The translations under genes were made by a program, and so were the position numbers. The notes under the pieces were generated by a model, which did not search any database, had not been told where the DNA came from, and saw only the letters and a program-made list of their open reading frames with translations. Positions 44,746 through 56,423 of a stretch of DNA of 64,000 nucleotides are shown here, piece by piece (position 1 is the stretch's first letter; each line of letters opens with the position of its first letter). The DNA is from Corallium rubrum (Eukaryota; Cnidaria; Anthozoa; Scleralcyonacea; Coralliidae), in contig OZ035999.1 of assembly GCA_964035015.1 (NCBI GenBank), positions 4,670,127 through 4,734,126 of the forward strand. Reading direction: 5' to 3'.

Positions 44746-44869
44746 GGGGCCTTTCAGATAGACTCTTTACACGAGCCCGGGTAGGCCAGGTTGGGGAAAA
44801 AAGCAGCCAACCCGAGGGATGGCGAGCTGACCCGGGCTGGCACTCAACCTGGGCTCGTGTAAAGGCCCC
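44746..44869. mobile_element. Harbinger-type MITE, 124 bp
   Basis: Ends GGGGCCTTT and AAAGGCCCC are inverted, flanked by TTA on both sides (44743-44745 and 44870-44872). TTTACACGAGCCCGGG and CCTGGGCTCGTGTAAA lie inside. Confidence 0.75.
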
Positions 44870-45664
44870 TTAGTCTGGAATAGGGTACTATTTTTGGCCA
44901 ATTTGTCAGAGTCTGCATGTAGGGTAACAAATCAAAGTCACAAATAATTCAATTCTGCATTGCAATTCATCCTTCATGTAATACACGAGCACTGCTCGCA
45001 ATGTGTTACTATTCTTAGAATGTTGATTCTAATCTTGATTCGTTGGCATTAATTATGTAATATCTATCTATTCTATTTTGTTTTAATTTGGCCCGCAGTA
45101 ATTGGCTTTTGCTGTTGCGGTGTCCCTGCCAAAACTGTTTTCGTTCTGTATAATTATGTTTGTAATTGTAATTGTAATGTGTAACTGGCAAAGCTAATAA
45201 AAGAAAACAAAACAAAAGAAAACAAAATAAAATAAAATAAAATAATATAAAATAAAATAACTGAATAAAATTCCTTAGTCTGGAACGAGCTGAGGGCTTC
45301 AAGGGTTTACCCCTATCTTGACTTCCAGAGAGTCTTGACCACAGGATGTTTCCAGTCATTTCTCGATCTCAAAGTGTTTTGTTATTTCAATGTTTGTTCG
45401 TTTTTTATGAAAACATCTGTGAGGAATGATTAAGGTAATATATGTTTATGTGTATGCATGTAAACATGTCAAATGTATTTAATTCTATTTTAGCTAGCAG
45501 AATTAATTATGTAAACACTGTAACGTTGATTTTACTGAGGGGGAGAAACCAAAGAATCTGGAGAAGAACCCTCAAGGCACATAAGATTAAATAAGGGCGT
45601 GGTCGTCTATCCAAGTATTATTTTATCTCATCCCACAAACAGCTCGTACCACCATTGTCTCTTG

Positions 45665-46065
45665 TTCATACGTCGCATTTAACTCAGACGAATTCAATTC
45701 ATAGTTAGCTTCGTCGATTAATCGACGTAAACTGGAATTCGTTTCATGCGACGAATTTAATTCAGTGACGAGCAAGGAAAATCCCGCTAGATCGCATCAA
45801 AAACGTCCCGCGCATGCGAAGTAAACAAAAATCTGATCATGGGCACAAAAAATATGTTATCGTAATTTATGCATTTAATTCGATGGGACGATACAGCGAC
45901 GTCTGAAACCAACACGCATTTTAGACGTTGTATCCGTCTCACCGTGTCGGATACGTCTCAGACGAATTTAACTCTTCAGTCGAATTTAATTCGTTTCATA
46001 CGTCGCACTACAGTCGCATTTAATTGATGGAGTTAAATTCGTCTGAATTAAATGCGACGTATGAA
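45665..46065. mobile_element. TIR element, 401 bp
   Basis: TTCATACGTCGCATTTAACT at the left is mirrored by AAATGCGACGTATGAA at the right. Several further inverted copies of CATACGTCGCA and CAGACGAATT lie inside. Non-coding. It lies about 320 bp upstream of the first vWA gene. Confidence 0.75.
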
Positions 46066-46387
46066 TCAGCGAAAAAAAATGAAAAAATTTTTTTGCCAAA
46101 ATCTCAAGAGGGGGAAGAAGAGCACGTCAACAAGATGCTTAAAACCATGTTTCCGTTGTGCTAAATTAATAAAGAGACGCCAATTAACCAATCATGGCAC
46201 GCATATAGGTCATCCTGTATGACCCGATAAATATTTCAGCAGATCTTTTGCAAGAGGTAAAAAATTATTAAAAGAAACGAGTAGTTTCAATTTTGTTCAA
46301 TTAACTTTTGGACGCCGTGCCTTGAACACCCAACGTCTAAATTCACGAAAATAAAGATATTATTGAAAAGACTTGAAAAAATTAAAC

Positions 46388-49300
46388 ATGTCGGTGATTT
46401 TCGGTTGGTATGTTCAACTGGTTGTCATCTTTTTACTGTTTACAGCAGATTATGCGAAAGGGACAGATGATGAGGACAAAGACGATGTCGAAGGTTAGTG
46501 GTTTATACTTTTTGAGATGGTTAAATCTTTATTGTTAAAGTTTCAGCAGTGACTTTAAACAAATCATAAATTTTAAGGATGATTTTGGCGTGGCTAGAAT
46601 ATTATTACACTTTCGACAAAACGTTCTTGACTGAGTGGAAAACTGGATAAAATGTATATGGATCTTTTGACTAGATCTCAATTGACACAGCTATTTAATT
46701 TATCAGTTGAATTGAATTGAATTGAATTGCACTGGCAACACTACATTGTATTAAATCGTATCGAAACATATCGAATCAATACCAATATGAATTGAACCGA
46801 TTTAACTTTATTGTATTAAATTGAATTTTATTGAATTAAACTGAACTGAACTGAACTGAACTACATTTTATTGAATTGAGTGAAATAGTAAATAGATCGA
46901 CCTGAATTTTACTAAACTATAATAAGTTCAACTAAACTAAACTGAATAATTCAGAATGGAATGCTGGATAACGGCATGCATCTGGATGTAGAAAGAAGTA
47001 ACAAATTGTTGGGAAACTCTAAACGCTGGGCCATGAAAGGAATATTACGGCCCATCTCCTCAGATGAATGTGCTTTCAATCTGAACGCAAATACTATAAT
47101 ACAGAGCATTGCTTTTGCATTCTTGTACAATACGTTCGTCTTTCAATAAGTTTAAGGTTATTTACTAGGTTCCTCTGCATGCATGAAACTAATACTTCTC
47201 AATCGCCTAACTCAGTAAAAGAATGTTATAATAGTTTCAAAATGGCATATGCCTAAGCTGATCAATTGTGTTAATGTTGCAATACTTCGACAGCATGTAT
47301 GCATGAATGGTCAGTATTGACTACCGTGGCCTACCGGAACTGCTACCCCTCCTCGAGGGGGGAAGAGAGTGAAGGAAGTGTGTGCAGGAAGGAAGGAAGG
47401 AAAGTCTGGGGAGGGGATAAGAGGAAGATAAGTTCATGACGTAAGGCAAATCACTACATGTTGAAATTTTAGATCAGTTCAAACACATGATTGGTTAGTT
47501 ATACTTAGTAGTGATTACAACTGATTGATGTGATTATGCCTCAAAAGCCGGACTTAAGGAGACAGTGTTATATCGGACAAAAACCATAGAAAAGGCAAAT
47601 TAAAGTACTTTTTTCAAATTAAACTTTAGGAAAAAATCATGTTTAAAGGACAATGGCAAAAAAACCGAAGTTGTCAAATTTGAACGAACTCGTAAAATCG
47701 TAATAGAAGATCTTTTACAATTTATTTGTATCTTTCTTCATTTTCAAAATATTTCAGTTTGTTTGATATGTAAATTAGATGGTCTCTGACGTCAGGAGCA
47801 GGGTGCAGTATTTTCATACATTGGCAAAATCACTTACACCTCTATGATTGCTCAACATTGCTAACATTACTCAACGAGGCGTTTTTATGTGCACAGTTTC
47901 AAGTTATTTCGTTAAACAAACTTAGAGATATAACTGATTTTGCTAGGTGTGAAAATACTGTACCCTTCTTCTGACGTCAGAGGCCATCTCATTTACATAT
48001 CAAACAAACTGAAATATCTTGAAAACGAATAAAGATACAAAAAAGTTGGAAGGTCTTCTGTTACATTTTTACGAGTTCTTTCAAATTAGACAAACTTAAT
48101 TTTTATTACCAATATTCTTTAACAATGACTGAATTTCTAAATTTGAAAGAGTTTTTGAAAGAAAACGAAACGCTTGAACTGACTTGCAGCCACTCTTGTT
48201 ATATCAATAATGCAAATATAAGCACAAAAAGACTGAAATAGACTAGAAATCAACTTTTTGGTCGTTTTCATACACTTTGAAATTATAGGAATTCGGATGA
48301 AATATAAAGCTTATAATGGAACTCTACTGGATTCTAAATACATTACGAGTATTAATGGGTAGGGAAATTTCATCATATTTAACGTATTTCATCGATTGAA
48401 ATGCCAAATTTTATTTGTAGTATACCTAATCTTCGCCAACATCACCACCACTATATATACAGAACTCGTTGGCAATGGCAGTCTTCATATTGCTCAGAGC
48501 ACCGCAATATAGAATCGCAGGGTCGCGACTTTGATTCTTATAGTCGGAAGGATCTTGAAGTTGCATCTTCGCAAATCAGTTTAGTCTTATTAAGTATATA
48601 TTCTTACACTTAAAAATTTTCCTTCATTAACTCTTTGAGGCCTGGACCTCTCCCTGTGCTAAGTAAAATTGTCTCGCGTTAGCCAGATAAAATACTAAAG
48701 ATCTCGTCTTCAGAGGGTTAAAGAGATAGGTTTTAACACTTTGAGGCCTGGACCTCTCCCTGTGCTGAATAAAATCGTCTGGCGTTAGCCACTAGATAAA
48801 ATATTAAAGACTCGTCTTCGCTCGCTCAAGTAGTGATTTATTTAACGTCGTAAGCACAGGATGTGGTCGCCCAATCATCCGAGCCAGAGGCTCATGATTA
48901 AAAGTGCACGACATAATCTAAGACTCAAGTGTTGATTTTACGGAGGGAGGAAAACCGCAGAACCCTGCGAAAAACCCTCGAAGCACAGGAGAGACCAACT
49001 AAACTCTGCTCACATGAAATTCAAGTTCGAGAACGGGACTATTCTCAGACGGTCACCCACTAACCCTGTCCAACTGGGCTTACCTACAGCGGTGAGAGGC
49101 AGCGCCCTATAACAGCACACGCACCCGTGCTTAAGGGTTCAAAGCCGGTTAATAAATTTCTATATCATAATTATGTTTTTAGAATTATGCCGGAGAGATA
49201 TTTTGCTGATTGTCGATACCTCTCGCACTGTTGGCAAGAAGCATTTCAACAATCAAGTCAAGCCATTTTTAGAAGGTTTTGTCACTGACAAGAAACTTAA

Positions 49301-52300
49301 TGTCGGACCAGATGGAACTCAAGTGTCGTTAATGGTGTTCAGTGAATATTCTGACCCGTTAAGCAGTAACTACAGAGCCAAAAGAGATAGGACCAAAGTG
49401 TTGATACCTTTCAGTGCTAGGTATAACGCGGAAGAATTAAAAAATTACATCAGCAAACTGGACTGGAAGAAAGTAAAAGGCGGGCATACAAGAACAGATA
49501 AAGCACTCGAAATCGCAAACACTGAGGTAACGATATATTTAATAAATTAATATTACTATCACCACTACCACCATCACCATCACTGTTACCATATCATCAT
49601 CGCCACTATTGTCAGTATCATCATTGCCATCATCATCACCATTATTACCATTAGTATCATTATCACCATGACCACCAGTATCAGCATCACCATGACTATC
49701 ACCATTACTATCACTATCATCAAATCACCATCATCATTGGTATCACCATCACCATCGGTATTACCATTACCATCAGTATCATTATCACCATCACCGTGAC
49801 TATCACCATTACTATCACTATCATCAATCACCATCATCATCGGTATCACCATCACCATCAGTATTACCATTACCATCAGTATCATTATCACCATCATTAT
49901 CACCATCACTGTGACTATCACCATTATTATCACTATCTTCAAATCACCATCATCGGTAGCACCATCACCACTAGTATCACCATAACCATCACTACCACCA
50001 TTACAATCAGTATTATAATCACCATCATCATCAGTATCACCATTACCAGCAGTAATACCGTCGCTAGCACCATTACTATCAGTATTATCATCACCATCAT
50101 CAGCTATAACCATCGCCACCAGTGTAACTATCATCATCACTAGCACCATTACTATCAGTAATGTATCATCATTACAATCATCATCAATATCACCATCACT
50201 ATCACATAATCACCAAGAATATCACCATTACCATCCGTATCATCATCACCATCAACATCACTTATCACCATAAGTATCTCCATAGCCATCACAAATAAAA
50301 GGAATCGGTGTTGGTTCTCTTGCAGATATTTCCTTTACAAAGTCCATTAAATAACAGAAAATTTGCCGAAGATGTTATTGTGCTCATCACGGATGGTCAA
50401 CCACATGGAACAAGAACCTCTGTGGCAGACGCCATTGCAAACGCACAGCAATTAAAGATGAAAGGTGTCTTCATTATTGGGGTTGGTGTCGGAGACCAAA
50501 TATCGCAACCTAAATTTTGGGGTATACTAAACGACATAGCAACTCGAGGAGAGACACTCAGAGCAAAGTTTAAAAACTTCCAATCTATTAGGGAGATCTT
50601 GGCGAAGAGGACATGCCCAAAAGCAAGCAATGGTGTATCAGGTATGCAAGTAAATACTTCGTTGATATAAACCTTGTACGTGTACGTAATAGGGAATATT
50701 CTGAGTTTCTTCCATATTTTGAGCCCAGTAGATTATCGTAAAACAATGCCCGGCGTTCACAAAGTTGCTTGGCCAATTTAGAAGTGAAATGCACCGGATT
50801 TTAACCGCTTAATAAACCTTATTCAAAAATGGCCTCCGAATTAGAATTCTTTTATATACATATAAATTAGCCCGTATGAACTCGTTTTCATGTGGGAAAT
50901 TAAAAATAACTTTTACTTTAAAACGAGGTCATAAGGGATAATTTATATGCATATAAAAAGAATTCTAATTCGGCTGCCATTTTTGAATAAGGTCTATTAC
51001 TCCAAATTTAGGGCAAAATTACAGAGAATATATACATTAAATTACCATTTGGCAAATTTTAAAATATCAGTATATTTTTGACGTGAAGATAAGATAAATG
51101 GATAGATGGATGGATGGATGGATGGATAGATGGATGGATGGATGGATATAGACGATGAATACGTGGATGGATGGATGGATAGATGAGATAAGATACAAAA
51201 GTTATTTAAATACGGTATATTTAAACATTACAGTAATAATTGTTTAAGTCTGGTCTACCTAGAAGCCGTGTATAGACTGATGTATTTACAAAATATATTT
51301 TTGGTCATTTTAACTACATTATATGAAATACAAACTAAATTAAATAAGTTAAGGTGGACAGATAGACAGACAAATAGATGGATAAATAAATAAATAAGAT
51401 GGATAGATACATGGATGAATGGATAGATGGATAGATGGATGGATGAACAGATTTTTCAGATTTCAGATTTTTAATGATTTACACATTTAATTATGAGAAA
51501 GTATAATTATGAGAAAAATAAAAGTATTAGATTTGGAAATATATAACAAATTAAGATCATTATTAATAATGGTTCTGAGATGTGCGCAGTGGTCAAAGTA
51601 GCACAAGGCTTTCGAGTTGACCACTGCCTACAGTGAATTAACTACATTAACTGCAGCGGACGTGAACAAGAGAAAAGCTGAGAAATCAGATCTGATAGAT
51701 TACATTTGGGTAGATAAGAGACAGTTCATATATTGTTTTTTAAATTGGTGTGCTGATTCTGAGCGTTTAATATTGAAATCCAAATGGTGTAATAAAAGTA
51801 GTGTGCTGCGTAGGCAGTGTTGAAACAACAATCGAAATATGGTATAGTAGGTTAATACTGCCGAAACAGAGAACGTAAGTGGTCTAACGTTGCGAGCGAA
51901 GGCCCTTCGTAAGAGAGAAACGTTTCTCTCTGACGTTTCTCACTGACGAAGGGCCTTCGCTCGCAACGTTAGACCACTTACGTTCTCTGTTTCGGCAGTA
52001 TTAACCTACTATACCATATTAATATTGAAATCAATTGATTCCCAAATTTTAGAAGACATGAATTTAAATGTATGTATTCCATAGTTTGTATGAGCCATCG
52101 GTCGGCTAAAGTTTCGTTTGGCAGCGAATCTAGTATTATAATTATGACAAGAAGCTGCTGTTGATATGGAATTGAAGAACACCGATGGTACAATGTCGTT
52201 TTCATTTAGAATTTTATAAGTAAATATAGCAGTTTTTAGTTTGAAGATATTATCGAATTTCAAAATTCCTAAGAGATTATAATAGGGTGTGGCACTTTCT

Positions 52301-55011
52301 CTCTTATTTGCGAAAAAAATGTTTCTAATACATTTGTTTTGACAAGTTCGGATTTTCATTAGTTTTGTAGTGTATGTGTTGCCCCAGCTCATAAGGCCAT
52401 ATGTAATATAAGGATACACTAAAGTATAGTAAAGTTGCTTCAGCATATTCAAATCAAGGTAATACCTTAGTTTATTCAGGATTCCCGTATTTTTTGCCAT
52501 TCTACATTTGAACGGATAGAAAGATGAATGAATGGATGGATGCATTAATGAATAAACGAATCACACTTTTTCCTTTAACAGGACTCAGATGTGTCTGTCC
52601 AGAAACTGGTTCTGCTCCAGTCTACCTGAAACCTGGCGCAGCATCCACAATAATAACATGGACGGCTCCTACGCCATATTGCCAAGGAGATTATAACCCA
52701 CAAATAGTCAAAACGATCGTCCAACCTCCTGTGACTTCTCCTCATACCTTTGGAGCTGGTGAACACGCTGTTAACTACAAATTCGTCTTGAAAGGTGGCC
52801 AGAACTTCAACTGCTCACTAAAATTTGAAGTGAAAGGTTTGTTTTTGCTTCTTGTTTAGTTTCTTTATTATGTATTCTATTTAATTACAACCATTTTCAC
52901 GTCAGTGGATAGAAGAACATTGCATGTAGTATGCTTGCGTTATTTTTGGCAGCACTCTACGTGCAAAAATCCACCGCGACAAGTGATCAGTTGGTAAAGC
53001 CGTGAGGTGAAGTGAAGCAGTGAGGTGGAGTGAGATAAAGTAGTGAGGTCAAGTAAAGTAAAGTGAAGTAAAGTAAACTGAAGTGAAGTGAGAAGAAGTA
53101 AAATAGAGAAGTAAAGTAAAATGACGTAAAGTGAGGCGAAGTAGTGAAGTAAAATAAATTAAAGTGAAGTAAAGTGAAGTGAGATGAAGTGAAATAAATT
53201 GAAGTGAAGAGTGGAGTGAGGTGAAATATATTGAAGTGAAGAGTGGAGTGAGGTGAAATATATTGAAGTGAAGAGTGGAGTGGAGTGAGGTGAAGTAAAG
53301 TAAAGAATACTGAAGTGAGATGAAGTAGGAAAGTGAGGTGAGATTAAGTAAATTGAAGAGCAGAGTGAGGTAAAGTAAAGTAGTAAACTGAAGTGAAGTG
53401 AGATGAAGTGAAGTCAAATGAAGTGAAGTAGTGAAGTGAAGCAGTGTGAAGTAAAGTGAAGTGAAGTAAAGTGAAGTAGTGAAGTGAAGTAAAGTGAAGT
53501 GAAGTGAAGTGAAGTAAAGTGAAGTAGTGAAGTGAAGTAGAGTGAAGTAATGAGGTGAAGTGAAGTGAAGTGAAGTGAAGTGAAGTGAAGTGAAGTGAAG
53601 TGAAGTGAAGTGAAGTGAAGTGAAGTGAAGTGAAGTGAAGTGAAGTAGTGAAGTGAAGTAAAGTGAAGTAGTGAAGTGAGGTAAAGTAAAGTAGTAAACT
53701 GAAGTGAAGTGAAGTGAGATGAAGTGAAGTCAAATGAAGTGAAGTAGTGAAGTGAAGCAGTGTGAAGTAAAGTGAAGTGAAGTGAAGTAAAGTGAAGTAG
53801 TGAAGTGAAGTAAAGTGAAGTGAAGTGAAGTGAAATGAAGTAAAGTGAAGTAGTGAAGTGAAGTAGAGTGAAGTAGTGAAGTGAAGTGAAGTGAAGTGAA
53901 GTGAAGTGAAGTGAAGTGAAGTGAAGTAAAGTAAAGTAAAGTAAAGTGACGTAAGGTGAGGTGATGTGATTGTGAAACGAAGTAAGGTGAAGTGAGACTT
54001 TTACTTATGATTCAAATCTTTTCATTTTCTTTGTTCTTTTATAGCTTGTTCGTGTCCATCAGTAAATCTCGATCCCGTTCACATTAAACCTGGTGAACTC
54101 ACGGCGAAGGTTACATGGCCAATTCCAAGACCAAGCTGTCTCGAATACCGCGCACCCATCGCTCATCATTCGTTACCAATTGGTCCGCACTCAATGGAGT
54201 ACACTTACAATATAAACGACCAGTATTACTTGACGTGTAAAGTCAACATTGAAGTTAAAGGTATGGCATTGTTATTTATTTTACATTTTTTCGAACCATG
54301 GCCCCAAAACCCGACACTTCCTGCGATATTTGGACACTACAACACAAACAACCTTGCACGCGCTAAATGTTCCACGCATGTGTGGAGCCGTAGAACCTCT
54401 GCTGTGTTTTATAAAGGCCTATCTAGCTACACGACATTTGACAATAGTCAAATAAAGACCTTGTTAACACGGTAAAGTTTTCTATGTAATTTTTCTTGCG
54501 ACGCCAACAGCGTTTGACGTATATAATTGTTGTAAGACAAGTTGCACGAACCATTGCAACGTGTAATATACGCTGTGCAATGGTCAAGATCGTTGTGAGA
54601 GTGAGACAAATTGCAAGAACTAGTACTATTGTATCGTGTAACATGCTTTGCAATGGTCAAGATGGTTGCGGGACAAGTTGCACGAAGCATTGCAACGTGT
54701 AACATGCTGCATGTACAATGACCAAGATCGTTGTGAGACACGTTACTGCAATTCGCAATCGTTGCATGTACAGAGTAGAACTCGATTCAGATTTCATATA
54801 CTTATATCCCATTTTATTTCTCCATCCAACAGGGTCCTTATGCAGAGACAGAGCATTCAACATTGATAAACAGGAATGCTGCTGCGGTGTTATTCACGAA
54901 AAAATGTCCAGTTTCAAATGCTGCGGTCAAGACTATTACGACACATCCAAACTTCATTGCTGTAATGGTTCGAACATCCGCAGTAAAGACGAAAAATGTC
55001 CCAACGTGTGA
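46388..55011 (+). CDS. Secreted vWA-HYR-HYR-galaxin protein, gene A (471 aa)
   Basis: Six exons fit by GT-AG sites and phase: 46388-46493, 49183-49526, 50326-50641, 52582-52836, 54045-54260 and 54833-55011, ending in a TGA. Exon 1 encodes a signal peptide (MSVIFGWYVQLVVIFLLFTA) and an acidic linker. Exons 2-3 encode one vWA domain (about 37-240) with metal-site residues D47, S49, T51 (DTSRT), T140 and D173 (LITDG). Exons 4 and 5 each encode a HYR-like domain (C..., KPG, W..P, GxxxxxY, TC/NC...FEVKG; 256-340 and 341-412). Exon 6 encodes a galaxin-type module: ECCCGVIHEKMSSFKCCGQD then YYDTS...HCC. The product is probably an extracellular matrix or skeletal-matrix protein (inference from galaxin). 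From exon 3 on, junctions are phase 1. Introns hold SINE, LINE, foldback and satellite DNA. A tandem paralogue follows at 56424. Confidence 0.88.
46680..46950. repeat. GAATT/AACTG low-complexity tract in intron 1 of gene A
   Basis: Runs of TTGAA and ACTGA pentanucleotides. No coding sequence is seen in the remainder of intron 1 up to the next element. Confidence 0.7.
47647..48118. mobile_element. Long-inverted-repeat element with TTAA target, copy 2
   Basis: Related to 27248-27690. TTAA lies at 47643-47646 and 48119-48122. Arms contain TTTCAGTTTGTTTGATATGT and its complement, and CTGACGTCAG-type sites lie in both arms. In intron 1 of gene A. Confidence 0.7.
48401..48620 (+). repeat. Diverged tRNA-derived SINE copy
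   Basis: ATTGCTCAGAGCACCGCAAT, ATAGAATCGCAGGGTCG and GTCGGAAGG align with the SINE at 26568-26800 in the opposite orientation. The tail is TATATTCTTACACTTAAAAA. In intron 1 of gene A. Confidence 0.65.
48631..48830. repeat. Two copies of CACTTTGAGGCCTGG repeat
   Basis: Copies at about 48631-48715 and 48733-48830 contain AGGCCTGGACCTCTCCCTGT and GCGTTAGCCA, the same family as 33392-33488. Confidence 0.7.
48840..49125 (-). repeat. 5S rRNA-derived SINE
   Basis: On the minus strand the head contains GTTAGTGGGTGACCGTCTG (49064-49046) followed by AGAATA. This matches the 3' half of 5S rRNA (GTTAGT...GGGTGACCG-CTGGGAATA). The body has TTCCTCCCTCCGTAAAATCA near 48930-48965. The 5S similarity is broken by indels, so it is a SINE and not a 5S gene. 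A second copy lies at 62020-62190. Located in intron 1 of gene A. Confidence 0.75.
49545..50290. repeat. ATCACC-type satellite filling intron 2 of gene A
   Basis: About 750 bp of irregular ATCACC/ATCATC/ATTACC units occupies almost all of the intron that splits the vWA domain. Long open frames on both strands here are repeat artefacts. Confidence 0.95.
50810..50999. mobile_element. TIR element in intron 3 of gene A, 190 bp
   Basis: AACCTTATTCAAAAATGGCC and GAATTAGAATTC at the left are mirrored at the right by GAATTCTAATTC and GCCATTTTTGAATAAGGT. Confidence 0.8.
51088..51450. repeat. GGAT/GATA microsatellites
   Basis: (GGAT)n and related tetranucleotides at 51098-51190 and 51360-51450 in intron 3 of gene A. 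Confidence 0.9.
51836..52020. mobile_element. Near-perfect palindromic element, 75-base arms
   Basis: Bases 51836-51910 and 51946-52020 are exact reverse complements as read, separated by a 35-base spacer that itself contains AGAGAAACGTTTCTCT. It is inserted at the 3' end of a LINE fragment in intron 3 of gene A. A short piece of the same sequence lies at 7733. The perfect arms imply very recent formation or gene conversion. Confidence 0.88.
52021..52510 (-). pseudogene. LINE reverse transcriptase C-terminal fragment
   Basis: The minus-strand frame reads AKNTGILNKLRYYLDL, LKQLYYTLVYPYITYGLMSW, NKCIRNIFFANKRESATPYY, LLGILKFDNIFKLKTAIFTY, HNYNTRF and SSKIWESI. This is the thumb and C-terminal region of a CR1/L2-like non-LTR ORF2. 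About 165 residues are open. The catalytic FADD region is missing (5' truncation at a GGAT repeat). It sits antisense in intron 3 of gene A. Confidence 0.85.
52985..54000. repeat. (GAAGT)n satellite in intron 4 of gene A
   Basis: About 1 kb of pentanucleotide GAAGT/AAAGT with a higher-order structure: the 53365-53540 block is repeated at about 53680-53860. The Leu/Thr/Ser/His/Phe-rich minus-strand frames are repeat artefacts. Confidence 0.96.
54535..54765. repeat. Diverged tandem repeat in intron 5 of gene A
   Basis: Two to three copies of a roughly 120-bp unit with GACAAGTTGCACGAACCATT, GCAACGTGTAA and GCAATGGTCAAGATCGTTGT. Confidence 0.7.
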
Positions 55012-56423
55012 CCTAGGATGCGATGTCCTTACTACTCACTAAGGGAATACCATTTTATTAAGTTGACACCGTCTCAAGTGACACTATAGATTACTTGAGA
55101 TCTACTCCCGGCGACGAAAATAATAACCAGATTAATTATAATATATTAAAAGGACTTTTTTTAATATGTCACGTTTGGAGTGAAAAGCGCTCAAACCCCT
55201 CAATCGAACTATTTTGTATACCACTTCAAAGTTCAAACCTTATTTTAGCATTGTGTAGCTTATACAGTCAACAAACGTTTTTTGAGCATTTCGGGGTTGA
55301 CAAGCATATCAGAAAACAAACAAAAAAAATTACAAAGGTATATGGGTATGCGCTATATATGACTATTATATAGATTATTTATTTAGAATATGTAATTTTA
55401 TTTTGTAAAAATTCAAGATTAATTCTAAATTAAATATGTTGTTTGTTGAAATACATTCTCGATCGTTGTGTTTTGTAGATTTTAGTTAATTACATGTTTC
55501 GTGCTTTGTTTTTTAATAAGATAAAAAAGAAACAAGAACGATTTGCGAAGTGCACTGTACTGTATAATTTCACGTGTAGTGTGCTGTAGATTAGTGTAAT
55601 GTGGTGCAGCGTGGCGTAGTGCAGTATACGTAGTGAAGTGTAGTGTGGTGCCGTCAGGCCGTGTAGTGCAATGTGGTGTTGTGTGGTGTAGTGCACTGTG
55701 GCGCAGTGTAGTGTTGTGGTGCAGTGCGGTGTAGTATTACTATCTATGGTATTACGTATATAGTATATATAGAGTAGTGTAGTGAGGTGCAATGTAGTAC
55801 CAGTGTGATGTACACTGTGTGGTGTAATGCTGTATTGTTGTTCTATTTCCCACGTTTTAAAGAATGTCCATCCTATAAACACCGTCTAATATTTTTATTG
55901 CCCCGTCGCGATTCTCGTGACAAACAACTCGACAAGTTCAGTATTTGTGGACGAATATCCGCCCTTATTTTCTTCACTCGTTCCTTATCAAAATCACTTC
56001 AGAGAACTACCAGCAAAGCATGAAAATTAAAAAACCCCAACACTGTCGACTTTCCTTGGAACGACTGCAAGACGTTATTTAACAGATTTTCAGACACCTC
56101 GAAGTAATTAAGGATTTTTCTTTCCTGTTTTTGGATAAATAATATCCGATAAACCAAAACAGTTTCTAATTTTCCAGGCATTAAGAATTTTTCTCCGCCC
56201 ACTGTCACTATAGATGGAGGTTGTTTTTATTTGGACAATCGCGTATATTCAATATTACTTCGTAACTGCATAGAGGTGAAGCCTTTGAAGTTTGAACAGT
56301 TTTTCAAAAACAGACAATTGTGAATGTTCTGTAGTCGAGTGGCTATCTTCATATAAAATAGATCATACAGTATCTACATTATATGCTATCATTGGAATCT
56401 GGTTTGATCGTAATTTTTGAAGA
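55012..56423. other. Spacer between vWA genes A and B
   Basis: 3' region of gene A and promoter side of gene B. 55555-55830 is a GT-rich minisatellite (AGTGTAGTGTGGTG units). No other gene recognised. Confidence 0.5.

Noticed and set aside
48840-49125. Possible 5S rRNA gene
   Set aside because: 5S similarity is partial and broken by indels, and the same tail occurs in a second copy, so it is a SINE.
49586-50149. 187-aa minus and 115-aa plus open frames
   Set aside because: They are translations of the ATCACC satellite in intron 2 of gene A (Asp/Val/Met- and His/Ile-rich). No gene.
53049-53733. Leu/Thr/Ser/His/Phe-rich open frames
   Set aside because: Pure translation of the GAAGT pentanucleotide satellite.
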